Both the position numbers and the translations under genes were made by a program. 64,000 nt of DNA. Origin: Clostridium magnum DSM 2767. GTDB taxonomy: Bacteria > Bacillota > Clostridia > Clostridiales > Clostridiaceae. The notes beneath the pieces are model-generated. The model saw only the letters and a program-made list of their open reading frames with translations, searched no databases and had not been told where the DNA came from. Positions 39,371-50,046 of the stretch are shown here, in pieces. Every line of letters starts with the position of its first letter. Positions within the stretch are counted from its first letter, which is position 1. The stretch spans positions 1 through 64,000 of the forward strand of contig NZ_LWAE01000016.1 in assembly GCF_001623875.1 (NCBI RefSeq), given 5' to 3'.

Positions 39371-42083
39371 CTCTATTAAACCTCCAAAGCATCTTTAGTA
39401 TTTTTTCAGAAGATATAGGATATCTGCAGGAAGATTTTTCTTTACTGCCTTCTTTAAGTTCTTTTTTATCTTCTTTTAAATACTTGAACATTTTATCTAA
39501 AGTATCTTCATCTATGTAATCAGAGGCAAAATTACTTTTATTCATATTAGAAAAAAGTATAAATAGTTTAAGTAGACATTTTTCTATTTCACCACTGCTG
39601 CCTCCAATTCTAGGCAGTATCTTTTGTTTTATTGCATAATCTAGAGCTTTTTGAAAATCCATTATTTCTTCATTTACTGCATAAATTACATAAAAGACTA
39701 CTTCATCCCTAACTCTGTAGGCAAACTGCATATCACATTCTTCTAAAATCCAATTTATAGTTTTAAGTTCATCTATAACCTCTTTAGCAGTATCCTTTTT
39801 TTCTCTGCATTGAGCAATCTTTATGTATTCTGAGCAAAGGAGTTCATTAGAATAAATCTTAGCTGCTTCTACATTCTCATCTCTATCAAAGTCAAAATCC
39901 AAATCGACCTCATTGAATTCAATAGTATTTGCTCTATCCAATACCTTCTTGCTAAAAGGAAAGGTGGTTTCGTCCATGTTTACTGTACCAATTATATATA
40001 GATTCTCTGGTATATATAAAGCTTCAAATCTTTCTACCGCTTCTAAATCTCCAGCAAAAAGCTCTTTTCTTATAAGCTTGTCTGTTTTAACTTCTTCATC
40101 TATCTTATCTCTTGTTTCCATTATGGATAATATATCGCTGAAGTAATATTCCACTCTGGCTAAATTCATTTCATCCAAACAAACAAAGTAAGGTATTTCC
40201 TTATGTTTTATAGCCTTTTTGATTATATTTGTAAGTATTCCAAGCTGAAACTTTCCTTCTATATTTCTATAGCCAATCAATTCAGATGCATCTGACCAAT
40301 CTGGTCTTACAGGTATTAAATTATAAGTTCCATCCTCCCTGGAAGCTCCTATAGCTTCAGCAAATAGCTCCACTAACTTACTTTTACCTGTTCCAGAGAT
40401 TCCATATAAGATTACAAATGGTTTAGTTTTTAAGGATAAGTATAGATTTTTTATAATATCCCTGCTGTATTCATAACCTTTTGCTGCTATATAATTGTAA
40501 ATGTAGTCTATTACATCCTTACTTTGAAAATTTGATTCTTCTAGGATTGAAATCTTTTCTGATATAGCTTCTTCTAATTTATCAGTTTCTTCAGGATCTG
40601 CAGTTACATCATTAACAACACCTTCATGTCTTGAATCATTCTTCAACAAAATACTATTAATAAGTTTCTCTGCGTCGTTAAAACCCTTTTTCGTTAGTTC
40701 ACCAAAAGCACTATTAGCTTTTTCAAGAGTGTTTTTTTGTTCTATACTTTTATCAAATTTGTCTACATATAGCGGATGACTTAAAACACTGGTCCATCTA
40801 ACCCCTATTCTTTGATTATAAGTTCTGCACTCTTTAGCTTTATCCATGTTTACGCCATTATAAACAAATTTACTCTTGTCCATCTCTTCATAATACGTTT
40901 TTATTACTTCTCCAACTGCAAGTATTTGTTGGGGTTTTGCATAAGCAATTATTTTGTCACCAATTCTTATCTGTTTGGCTACATTTATTACCCGGGTTAT
41001 AGTACCAGCAGTATCTAAGTTCTGTATATAACTTATTGCAGCACATTCATGTTCCAAACAATGCTGCCATACATTTGGATTTTCGCAAACGGTGTTATAA
41101 AGATAATATTTTCTTGGATCCATATTTTCTCCTAGATTTTTTTCTAAATAGTAGTTATTAAGTTTATACTTCAAAATATCCTTAAGCTCTTCCTTATCTT
41201 CCTCAATGAGTTCATCCCAAAGCTCTGTATTGAAACTTAAATATTCAACCTCATCTACATATTCTTTAAATATATAATCTTTTTCGCTTATAACATTATA
41301 GGGATTTTCATTCATTACCTTTTTTACAGTATTTATTTCTAAATTTTTTATACTCTTTTGAATTTCTGAATCAAAAGTTTCTACTGCTAGACCTTCTTTG
41401 TGTCTTTCAATGTATATTTCTTTAATATAAGAACAAACATCCTCATATATAGCTTTTCCTTCAAAATCAGCTAGTTCTAGAAGTGCTATTAGTAATACAA
41501 TTTTATAAGTTTTCTGATACTTTCTATTTATGTTTTCTTCTTTATCACCAATGTATTTAAAAAATTCTTCTTTTAATGCTTTATTGTTTTCTGATGCAGC
41601 AGCTACAGTTTCCTTAGTGATGTTTTCATCTTCATTAGGTAATTCCTTAAAACTGTAGTTATCATCTGTAATTAGCTCAACTCTAAAGGTATTTAGCTTA
41701 TCTGTTTTATAAAATCCAATGTACTCTTGGGGCTTTTCTATGTTGGGATTTTCTTTGTATTTGAATATGTATTTATAGCTCTTGGGTAAGTTTTCTTTTA
41801 TATAATTTTTGATTTCTTTTCTAAAAAGGAATTGATATGTGTCATCTCTTTTATCTGATTTGACATTTCTAAATAATGCTTTAAACTCTTTTCCATCAAC
41901 TAATATGGTAACTACTTCATTTTCTCCTCTTTGAAGATATTCTCTATTTATAGTGTTGAAATATTTATGTGCTTCATCTTTTGGGATTGTTGTACCATGT
42001 CTAAAAATTGATTTATCTACTAATTTTTTACCTAATATGCCTTCTCCATTTACCTCTATCCATCCACCTGATCTACCTTCCAT
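39348..42083 (-). CDS. McrB-like AAA+ GTPase with internal EVE-like domain
   Basis: This 911-residue protein has an unrecognised N-terminal third, then an EVE/PUA-like section (about 335-450, AAISYIQNLDTAG, IRIGDKIIAYAKPQQILAVG) that could read modified bases. The AAA+ motor follows: Walker A YGISGTGKSKL (561-568), Walker B FVCLDEMNLARVEYYFSDIL (from 633) and the McrB-type sensor GTVNMDETTFPFSKKVLDRA. GTP-driven McrB translocates on DNA and recruits the nuclease encoded next. A good RBS (GCAGGTGAAATT) precedes the ATG. Its AAA part was copied at 32305-32502. Confidence 0.8.
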   Translation of the reverse strand: MEGRSGGWIEVNGEGILGKKLVDKSIFRHGTTIPKDEAHKYFNTINREYLQRGENEVVTILVDGKEFKALFRNVKSDKRDDTYQFLFRKEIKNYIKENLPKSYKYIFKYKENPNIEKPQEYIGFYKTDKLNTFRVELITDDNYSFKELPNEDENITKETVAAASENNKALKEEFFKYIGDKEENINRKYQKTYKIVLLIALLELADFEGKAIYEDVCSYIKEIYIERHKEGLAVETFDSEIQKSIKNLEINTVKKVMNENPYNVISEKDYIFKEYVDEVEYLSFNTELWDELIEEDKEELKDILKYKLNNYYLEKNLGENMDPRKYYLYNTVCENPNVWQHCLEHECAAISYIQNLDTAGTITRVINVAKQIRIGDKIIAYAKPQQILAVGEVIKTYYEEMDKSKFVYNGVNMDKAKECRTYNQRIGVRWTSVLSHPLYVDKFDKSIEQKNTLEKANSAFGELTKKGFNDAEKLINSILLKNDSRHEGVVNDVTADPEETDKLEEAISEKISILEESNFQSKDVIDYIYNYIAAKGYEYSRDIIKNLYLSLKTKPFVILYGISGTGKSKLVELFAEAIGASREDGTYNLIPVRPDWSDASELIGYRNIEGKFQLGILTNIIKKAIKHKEIPYFVCLDEMNLARVEYYFSDILSIMETRDKIDEEVKTDKLIRKELFAGDLEAVERFEALYIPENLYIIGTVNMDETTFPFSKKVLDRANTIEFNEVDLDFDFDRDENVEAAKIYSNELLCSEYIKIAQCREKKDTAKEVIDELKTINWILEECDMQFAYRVRDEVVFYVIYAVNEEIMDFQKALDYAIKQKILPRIGGSSGEIEKCLLKLFILFSNMNKSNFASDYIDEDTLDKMFKYLKEDKKELKEGSKEKSSCRYPISSEKILKMLWRFNRDGFTTFW

Positions 42084-42280
42084 AATTTCACCTGCTTGTA
42101 AAATATATTTATTATAGTCATATTAATTACTACTTTTACATAAACTTTCAAATTATACTATCATTTTATAACATATAAATGATTTTTTACAGCAAAAAAT
42201 GGAGATAAATATTAACTTTTATACTAGCTATTTATATAAAGCATGTATAAAGTTAAAACTTACCTCAATTATTATTTTAG

Positions 42281-43888
42281 TTAATTACTAATAGTAAAAT
42301 TCATCTTTACTTTATGTTTAATATTCTTGTTATTTTTTGAATGAGCATTATCTAATATATATAGTGTATATTTTTCTCCCACATCATATCCTCCTTGCGG
42401 TGGATATATTAAAATACTTTTCTTATCTTGTGAAAGCTCCATAGATACATTAACCAAATTTTCCTTACTGTCCTTTACTAAAACATTTTGTTTAGTAGTA
42501 TCATCATAGCCAACTTCTGATGTAAAACTTACTGTCCACACTTTGCTTCTCTCTACTATCTTGTCATCAATTTTCCTAAAATCATCATCGTTACTTGCTT
42601 GAATTTTATTGTATACTGCAAATTCTATGTTGTCTCTACTTGATGATACTCTATTTACCGTTATTTTAGCTTTTCCTTTTTGTGGTACTATTACTGATGT
42701 ATCATAGCAATTATCTTTTTGTATAGATATAGTTCCATCCTCTTTATAACTTATAAAGCTGTAACTTGAATAATAATCAGCATTGGTTAATATAGTTAAA
42801 TTATTTTCTGAATCGGTGTTATCAAACTCATAACTGTCACCTTCCATAAGTTTTACATTGAATAGAGCTGTAGCATTAGTTTTTTTGCCACTTATCCACT
42901 TATCTCCAGCAAATTCTTCATAATCTTTCCCAGATATTTTCTTTGCTGTTACTATCGCTTTTCCTCCTGCTGGCACAGTTATTTTATTAATATATAGTTG
43001 TACATTTAATCCTGTTCTTTTTATATTTCCTTTGCTGTCATATGAAGCATAATCAAAAGTTGAACTTATATCATAGTCACTCATCAACTGCTTTGAATTA
43101 TTTAGGTCGTTATTATCAAATTCAAAACTATCTCCTTCCATAAGCTTTACATTAAATAGCGCCTTATTACTAGCTTCTTTACCACTTATCCACTTGTCTC
43201 CAGCAAACTCTTCATAATCTTTCCCAGATATTTTCTTTGCTGTTACTATTGCTTTCCCTCCTGCTGGCACAGTTATTTTATTAATATATAGTTGTACATT
43301 TAATCCTGTTCCTTTTATATTTCCCTTGCTATCATATGTGGCATAATCAAAAGTTGAACTTATATCATAATCACTCATTAATTGTTTAGAATTATTTAAA
43401 TCACTATTATCAAATTCATAGCTGTCACCTTCCATAAGTTTTACATTAAATAAAGCTGTCTCATTGATTTCTTTGACACTTATACTTTTATCTCCACTAA
43501 ATTTAATTGAAGTCTTCCCAGAAGAAAGTTTTTTTACTGTTACAACTGCTTTTCCTCCTGATGGTATGGATATTTGCTTATAATAGAGCTGGGCATTTAA
43601 AGCAGTTTCTTTAATATTTCCTTTACTATCATATGTAACGTAGTCAAATGCAGAATAAATATCGTACTCAGCTGAAAGTTGTTTTGAATTTAATAGGTCA
43701 CTATTATCAAATTCATAGTTTTCTCCTTCTACTAGTGTAGCATTAAATTGCGAACTGTCTTCACTTGTATCTGCTAAAATACTTTTAATTTGTATCTTAT
43801 CTCTGACATTTAAGTTAGCTGATACATTAATATTGAATGATAGCAAAAAGAAACTTATTAGGCTAACAGTTATAATTTTTTTATTCAA
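42281..43888 (-). CDS. Secreted protein with four tandem repeats and C-terminal Ig-like domain
   Basis: I choose the TTG at 43888 because GGGAGG lies 8 bases upstream. The 535-residue product opens with a signal peptide (MNKKIITVSLISFFLLSFNI, cleavage after VSA). About four repeats of 95-105 residues follow, each with an LMEGDSYEFDNSDLNNSKQL unit, YDISSTFDYATYDSKGNIK and AGGKAIVTAKK. Repeats 2 and 3 are nearly identical. The C-terminal about 95 residues look like a bacterial Ig-like domain. No sortase motif is seen. It is the only clearly exported non-membrane protein in the defence island; function unknown. Confidence 0.7.
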   Translation of the reverse strand: MNKKIITVSLISFFLLSFNINVSANLNVRDKIQIKSILADTSEDSSQFNATLVEGENYEFDNSDLLNSKQLSAEYDIYSAFDYVTYDSKGNIKETALNAQLYYKQISIPSGGKAVVTVKKLSSGKTSIKFSGDKSISVKEINETALFNVKLMEGDSYEFDNSDLNNSKQLMSDYDISSTFDYATYDSKGNIKGTGLNVQLYINKITVPAGGKAIVTAKKISGKDYEEFAGDKWISGKEASNKALFNVKLMEGDSFEFDNNDLNNSKQLMSDYDISSTFDYASYDSKGNIKRTGLNVQLYINKITVPAGGKAIVTAKKISGKDYEEFAGDKWISGKKTNATALFNVKLMEGDSYEFDNTDSENNLTILTNADYYSSYSFISYKEDGTISIQKDNCYDTSVIVPQKGKAKITVNRVSSSRDNIEFAVYNKIQASNDDDFRKIDDKIVERSKVWTVSFTSEVGYDDTTKQNVLVKDSKENLVNVSMELSQDKKSILIYPPQGGYDVGEKYTLYILDNAHSKNNKNIKHKVKMNFTISN

Positions 43889-43970
43889 TGATAAATCCTC
43901 CCCCATAACTATACATAATGTTTATAAAATAACATAATCTTTTTCCTGTTTTAAATATACATATAGTTTA

Positions 43971-46412
43971 CTATCCCTTCACAATCCCCACTGCAACTCC
44001 CATAACCTTAGCCTCATCACTCCTAATCTGTATCGGCTCATACTTATCATTCTCAGGTATCAACAGTACACTATCTCCCATCTTCATAAATCTTTTTAAA
44101 GTAGCATTCTCACTATCTACTGCAGCTGCCACTATATCACGGTTATCCGCAGTATCCTGTTTTTTTATAACTACCATATCTCCATTATCTATGCCTGCAC
44201 CTATCATGCTGTCACCCTTAACTTTAAGTACAAAGTATTCATCACTGCTGTTAAACCAATACTTTGGTAGCCTTAAAGTGTCTTCACACTGCGCGTTCAT
44301 AAAAATAGGTATGCCTGCCGCAATACTGCTATATATTTTAAAATAGGCTAATTCTTCTGCTGTATACTGTACATTTTCCTGTCCTTCTTTAACATTAATC
44401 TCATCTATAACTTCTGAATCAAAAGTAATAATATAGTCTTTCCCATGCTTTAAATCTACATATTTACGATTCTCAAGGCTTTGAGGTAACATATTTATAT
44501 TAAATTCTGGTATATCACCAACATTTTCAAAATCTCTATTTATTATAATGCAATCGCTTCCATTGGTAGCTAGTCCATACTGACAGCTGCTGCAATTACT
44601 CATGTAGCTTTTTAATTGACTTACAGCTGAAACTAACGGGGTACTCGGAGCCTTTACTTCTGCAATTATATATGGAATAGTAGTGCCATTACTGTATATC
44701 TCAACACAAATATCTGCTAATCCCATTTTTGAAAAGCTGTTTACCTTATACTCAACCTTTATTAATTCCTTTGTATACTTATAATTTTCCTGTAGCTCTT
44801 TTAAAAGCCATTGCCTTACCTTCTCTTCATTTGAATATAAATCTACTATATTTTCTTTAAAATCATAGTTTTCAAAAGGTATATTGTAAAACTTGGCCAA
44901 TTTGCATTTGTCCTTTATTCTCAAAAACTTAGGATTTATATCTTCTATAAACCTTGAAGGTTTGCCGCTGCTTGTAAGATATAACTGTTCCGTAGCTCTA
45001 GTCATCCCTACATAAAGGAGTTTTCTTTCCATAGACTCCTGCAACCCTTGCTCTTCTGGTTCTGAATAAGAAAGATAAGGTATTACTCTTTCATTTAGAC
45101 CTATAAGTATAACCACCTTAAATTCTAAACCTTTTATAGAATGCATAGTTAACAACTTTACATTTTCGCTCTCAAAATCATCATCGCTTTTGCCTACAAC
45201 TATGCTGGGTATTTTAGCACTATCAAAGTAATTTTTCATATATATAAGCTGATTTTTATTTTTTGCTACTACAACTATATCTTTATACTTATAATTTTTT
45301 GATAAAGTTCTTATTTGATTTACTACATAAGAATCCTGTTCTTCTTCATTTATAAATCTTCTGTAAATAGGATATGAACCTTGTTTGTCTATTAAGGAAG
45401 GTTTTACGAAGTTATCATCTTCTACAATATTAGTGTCCTTTTCTATTAGACTATAAGCAGCCTGCGATATTTGAGTAGTAGTTCTATAGTTTTTTGCTAA
45501 GATATTACTTTTTCCTGTCATATCAAAACCTATACTAGTAAAACTTCTTCCCTTTACAAGCCAGGAATGAGTATATATGCTTTGTGCATTATCTGCTACA
45601 AACATGAAACTTGAATATTCTTTTTCAAGTTGAAGGTGCTTTAAAAATTCTAACTGAACTCTGGTTAAATCTTGACTTTCATCTACTATTATGTGAGTGT
45701 ACCTTTTTACTGGGTTTGCCTTAACCTGATGTAAGGCAATAAGAGCCATATCTTCAAAATCAATATAACCTTCTGCTTTTAACCTTTTTCTGTAAAGAAG
45801 CATTAAATTAAATATAGCCTCTCTTGTTCTAGAATTTTTCATAAGTTTTTGAGGACTTTCATTATTTTTCCTCATTGCCCTGCCTATTCTGTCTACATTT
45901 TGATATTCCTCAAGCTCCATATAGTTACAAGCTTTAATCCACTCCACTTCATCTAATAAAAATTTTGAATTTCGAGTATCTAATATTGCTACATCTGTAT
46001 AAACTTTATGTAGCTCAGCAATCGCTTGGTTTATTAAGGTATATTTTGTGTTTCCAGTAATCAGATTACAATTTAACTTTTTAGCCTGCCTATAAGCCTT
46101 ATAGTACTCAAATATAATTTTATCTATTGTATAAATTTCAACTTTAGACTTATCTACTGCAAATAAGCTTTGTAAATCAACTTTATCTTCATCTTGAACT
46201 TTTTCATAAATGTATTTTATATAATTTATTAGGGTCTTATTAAAAGTAACCATTAATATTTTGTCATCTGATGCAAAACAGTAGTGATTAAGTAAAAATG
46301 GTATTCTATTTACAGCTACTGTAGTTTTTCCTGAGCCCGCTACTCCTCTAATAAGACTGTGACCTGCAGGTTTTGATTGAATTAATTTCTTTTGCTCAAC
46401 ATTTAGCTGCAT
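43971..46412 (-). CDS. UvrD-like helicase fused to PD-(D/E)XK domain and LexA-type S24 peptidase domain
   Basis: This 813-residue protein has three parts. Residues 1-510 form an SF1 helicase: Walker A GVAGSGKTT (23-31), Walker B IIVDESQDLTR, LLTMHSIKGLEFKVVILIGL and LLYVGMTRATE. Residues 540-640 resemble the HsdR-type nuclease fold with D567 and E585-V-K587 (AEVKAP). Residues 685-813 match LexA/UmuD: an Ala699-Gly700 cleavage site in SIAAGIPIF, catalytic S735 in VKGDSM and K773 in ATLKRF, at near-LexA spacing. Self-cleavage would separate the peptidase part from the helicase-nuclease. It has its own promoter at 46473-46501. Parts are standard; the fusion is unusual. Confidence 0.85.
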   Translation of the reverse strand: MQLNVEQKKLIQSKPAGHSLIRGVAGSGKTTVAVNRIPFLLNHYCFASDDKILMVTFNKTLINYIKYIYEKVQDEDKVDLQSLFAVDKSKVEIYTIDKIIFEYYKAYRQAKKLNCNLITGNTKYTLINQAIAELHKVYTDVAILDTRNSKFLLDEVEWIKACNYMELEEYQNVDRIGRAMRKNNESPQKLMKNSRTREAIFNLMLLYRKRLKAEGYIDFEDMALIALHQVKANPVKRYTHIIVDESQDLTRVQLEFLKHLQLEKEYSSFMFVADNAQSIYTHSWLVKGRSFTSIGFDMTGKSNILAKNYRTTTQISQAAYSLIEKDTNIVEDDNFVKPSLIDKQGSYPIYRRFINEEEQDSYVVNQIRTLSKNYKYKDIVVVAKNKNQLIYMKNYFDSAKIPSIVVGKSDDDFESENVKLLTMHSIKGLEFKVVILIGLNERVIPYLSYSEPEEQGLQESMERKLLYVGMTRATEQLYLTSSGKPSRFIEDINPKFLRIKDKCKLAKFYNIPFENYDFKENIVDLYSNEEKVRQWLLKELQENYKYTKELIKVEYKVNSFSKMGLADICVEIYSNGTTIPYIIAEVKAPSTPLVSAVSQLKSYMSNCSSCQYGLATNGSDCIIINRDFENVGDIPEFNINMLPQSLENRKYVDLKHGKDYIITFDSEVIDEINVKEGQENVQYTAEELAYFKIYSSIAAGIPIFMNAQCEDTLRLPKYWFNSSDEYFVLKVKGDSMIGAGIDNGDMVVIKKQDTADNRDIVAAAVDSENATLKRFMKMGDSVLLIPENDKYEPIQIRSDEAKVMGVAVGIVKG

Positions 46413-46472
46413 AAATTTATCCCCCTGTCCAAAATACTAAATAATAATACCAAATTAGCGTAATATATACAT

Positions 46473-46501
46473 ATTATAACGTATTTTTACTTTTTTATCA
46501 A
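46473..46501 (-). promoter_or_regulatory. Promoter of the helicase-nuclease-LexA gene
   Basis: On the minus strand there is a -35 TTGATA (46496-46501), 17-base spacer AAAAAGTAAAAATACGT and a -10 TATAAT (46473-46478). The -35 and first half of the spacer are the same as at 50509-50537 and 52359-52387. Confidence 0.8.
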
Positions 46502-46522
46502 AATATATGGTAGAGTGTAAAT

Positions 46523-46553
46523 AAAAAACATAGGTGTTAAATCCATGTTTTTC
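46523..46553. terminator. Hairpin between mutT and helicase promoters
   Basis: AAAAACATAGG pairs with CCATGTTTTT with T/A runs on both sides. It lies between two divergent genes and just upstream of the 46473 promoter, the same hairpin-then-promoter order as at 50509-50580 and 52359-52429. Confidence 0.5.
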
Positions 46554-46634
46554 AAAATACTTAATTTATTCACCTAAAATTGCTTTGTAAAATAGATTTG
46601 TGGTAAACTTGTCTAGAAGAGAGGTGCTATAATA

Positions 46635-47033
46635 ATGAAAAAACTAATAAAAGTTGTTGGAGCTATTGTTGAAAATGACAATAATGAAATATTATGTGCT
46701 CTTCGTTCTCCAAAGATGTCTCTACCAAATATGTGGGAGTTCCCAGGTGGAAAAGTTGAGAAGGGTGAAAATTTGAGCCAAGCTATAGAAAGAGAAATAA
46801 GAGAAGAGTTAGGCTGTACTGTGGTGGCTTCTGATGTATTTAATGACAATACTCACGAATATGATACTTTTATAGTAAATTTAATTACTGTAAAGTGCAA
46901 ATTAGTATCAGGCACTCCTACAGCTAATGAACATTCTAAACTGATATGGTTGAAGAGAGATAACTTAACTTCTTTAAAATGGGCTCCAGCAGATATCCCT
47001 GCTGTTGAGCAATTAGTATCAGAAAAGGTATAG
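46635..47033 (+). CDS. mutT: MutT/Nudix (8-oxo-)dGTP diphosphatase
   Basis: This 132-residue protein has a complete Nudix box: GGKVEKGENLSQAIEREIRE then ELG (GX5EX7REUXEEXGU, about residues 38-60). IVENDNNEILCALRSPK before it and WAPADIPAVEQL at the end are MutT-like. It hydrolyses oxidised or non-canonical nucleoside triphosphates. RBS AGAGAGGTG precedes the ATG. It converges on the DUF3427 helicase, with a shared terminator; the junction was copied to 17101-17204. Confidence 0.88.
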   Translation: MKKLIKVVGAIVENDNNEILCALRSPKMSLPNMWEFPGGKVEKGENLSQAIEREIREELGCTVVASDVFNDNTHEYDTFIVNLITVKCKLVSGTPTANEHSKLIWLKRDNLTSLKWAPADIPAVEQLVSEKV

Positions 47034-47055
47034 CAAAAAATCGCTATACCTTTTT
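47023..47055. terminator. Bidirectional terminator between mutT and helicase
   Basis: AAAAGGTATAGC pairs with GCTATACCTTTTT with A/T runs on both sides. It lies between converging genes and overlaps both 3' ends. The same hairpin is found at 17137-17169. Confidence 0.85.
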
Positions 47056-49943
47056 GATAAATTCTGTATATAAACTTACTGGCATTTCATTTTGCATCTT
47101 CATTTTCACAGTTATAGGTTTTTCACCATAATACTCTACTACATCACCTTTACCAATGTAGATATAAGACTGCACAATGCCATCTATTTCTTTGTATTTT
47201 CTTACAAAAGCATGTAAATTAATACCCCTATCTTTATTGAATATAATATTTTTTCCTCTTTCAGAGCTTTGAGCTGTGTTATTAGGAGTTTGCCATTGGA
47301 AATATTGCCTATCTATAAATTTATCTTTATAGTTTATTTTTTCTTCTATATTTTCATCTTTATGTAGATCTATAAATAGAAAATACTCTTTTCCATTAGT
47401 AACAAGTCCTTGTCCTCTGAAAGAACTATGGATTTTCGTAAAATTAGATAAAAGTGCTGCATCTATCATTTGATATTGTTCATATAGCTTAAAGAACGGA
47501 ATTCCATAATATTTATTTTCAAACTCTTTTTCATATCTTATAATGGCATAGTTTATGATATCTTCAATATATACTCTATATTTTTTATTTTGTACTATCT
47601 TTTTAAAATCCCAGGTAACACTTAAAACTCCATCTTTTAATTCAAAGCATTTCACACTATTTCTAAGTTGTGCTGAATCATAATAAGTTCCATTCAAACA
47701 ATTCAAACTGTGAAGCACACTTTCATTATCTACATAATCAACATATTTTAATATTTCACTTTTAGCCTGTTCTATATCTATCTTCTCATTGTTCAATAAA
47801 TACTTTAAAATACTAAACTCATATATTCTTTTTATTGGAAGTCTGTTTGAAAGGTCCTTAAGTATTTTTAAAAATACTTCCTCTTCTAATAATTTTTTTA
47901 GTTCCTCATCCTTTTCCATCTTAGCAACAAAGCCTATATAAGTTTTTTCTTTATTTAAAAATTTTAGTGGATCTGGTGCACCGTCATATTTTATATAATC
48001 CATTAATAAATAAGGTATTTTCCCACCATTCATTTTTTTAAATTTCAAATACTCTTCCCTCAAATATTTCATTGAGTTAAAGTTTTCTTCATTTAACTGA
48101 TCTAATATTCTTTCCTGTGATATTCTGTCCATTTGAATATTTGTACAGCCTGGGATATTAGCAAATTGAGTAGCAACTGCTACTTTTAAGCTGTCTTTAT
48201 CATAGTATCTAGAGCCATTTAAAGCTATTGCAATTAAGAAAGCTTTATTGTGGTTTCCTATAAAATCTAATACCGTTAAAAATTCTTTACTCCCGTGTTT
48301 TCTAAGACCTCTACCTAACTGCTGTATAAATATTATTGGAGAATCTGTTGGTCTTAGCATTAAAACTAAATTAATTGCTGGTATATCTACACCTTCATTA
48401 AAAATATCCACTGTAAATATAACTTCTAAATCATCCGTATCTGATTCTAGTTTTTTAATATAACTCTCCCTTTCTTCTGGAGAATTTTCTCCAGTTAAAC
48501 ATACACTTTTTATTCCTCTTTTATTGAACTCATCTGACATATACTGAGCATGATCAATTCCTACACAAAAGCCGATGCACTTGCGTTTTTCTCCGTCATG
48601 GCCATAAAAGTTCATCTTTTCAGCTATAAAGTCAACTCTTTCGTTAACTTTTAATCTTTTAGTTATTTCTGCTATATCATCAATTTTGTATCACTTAAAT
48701 CTATGCCCTCAATGTCTGTTATTCCAAAGTAATGAAAAGGTATTACAAGATTTAACTCTAAAGCTTCACGAAGTCTTACTTCCAAAGCTAGATTATTATT
48801 AAAAATATCAAATATACTTTCACTGTCACATCTTTCTGGTGTTGCAGTCATTCCTAAGAGAAATTTAGGCTTAAAATATTGCATAACCTTTTGATAAGAC
48901 GGACTAGAAGCATGATGTGCTTCGTCTATAATAATATATTCAAATTCCTCAGGTTCAAATTGCTGAAGATTTATATTCATAGATTGTATAGTAGAAAACA
49001 GGTAATCAACATTTAAATCTTTACTACTACCTGTTAAAAGCCCTGTAGTTTTTTTCTTATTCTTTACCAATCTTTTGAAAGTCTTTTCTGCACTTCTTAA
49101 AATTTCCTCTCTATGTACCAGAAAGAGCATTTTTTTAGGCTTATAGTTTATAACATCAAAGGCTGACATATAGGTCTTCCCTGTACCTGTAGCTGCAATA
49201 ACTAAAGCCTTGTTTTCTCCTGCACATCTTAATCTATTTAAGTTATCCATAGCTCTCTTTTGCATATTATTAGGTTTTATCAATTCATAATCTGCAAAAT
49301 CTATTTTCTTGTTCTTTTCTACTTTTCTTAGCTCATTTATAAAGTTTTTGTAACTATCTAAAAATTCTTCATTAACAATAGCAGTATCTTCCCATAATTT
49401 TAAATACTCTTCTAATACCTCTCTTACAAAGCTGTCATCTTTCTTAGATACAACTCTAACATTCCATTCAACATTACTCTTTAGAGCACGTTGGGTTATG
49501 TTTGAAGAGCCTATAATTATTTTGTACTCCTCTTTATTTTCAAATATGTAAGCCTTGGTATGAAATCCTAAATCTTTTGTTGCTATAAAAACCTTCAAAT
49601 CAATGTTGTTAAACTTATTAATCCGTTCCAATGCTTTAGGTTCAGTAAAGTTAAGATATGTCGAGGTTAATATCTTTCCTTTAATACCCTTTTCTTCTAG
49701 CTCTTTAAAACAGTCTAATAAAAGCTGAAGTCCACTAAAGTTGATAAATGCAACACTAAAATAAAATTTTTCACATTCGCTTAAACTTCTTTTTAACTCA
49801 TTTAGCAGATTGCCTTCTTGAGAGTTAACTATTAATTTATTATTTATTAAGAATTCTTTCGTTTCTATTTCTTTATGTTGAATTCCTAATATTTCTAATT
49901 GTTTTTCTTTAATAATACTTTCTTCATTAGGTAGCAAATTCAT
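47044..49943 (-). pseudogene. PLD-DEAD/DEAH-DUF3427 helicase split by a single-base frameshift
   Basis: Two frames make one gene. 49943-48672 holds a phospholipase-D-like nuclease domain (FHTKAYIF, IIGSSNITQRAL) and the first helicase half (Walker A AATGTGKT, Walker B IIIDEAHHASS, LGMTATPERCD). 48615-47044 holds the second half (IFTVDIFNEGVDIPAINLVL, FIQQLGRGLRKHG) and a DUF3427-type C terminus. The second frame is open upstream as KIDDIAEITKRLKV; the first ends DTKLMI. One base lost from the T-run at 48684-48687 explains it. Such proteins are SF2 translocases tied to DNA restriction or repair. If the lesion is real the gene is off. Confidence 0.8.
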
Positions 49944-50046
49944 TTTCTCTCCCCCACTTGGCTTTAATTTGAATTTATCTAACTATGTGTTTTTCTTTAA
50001 ATTCATTAAATATTCAATATTTCTCTTTTTTAAAACAAATATTACT

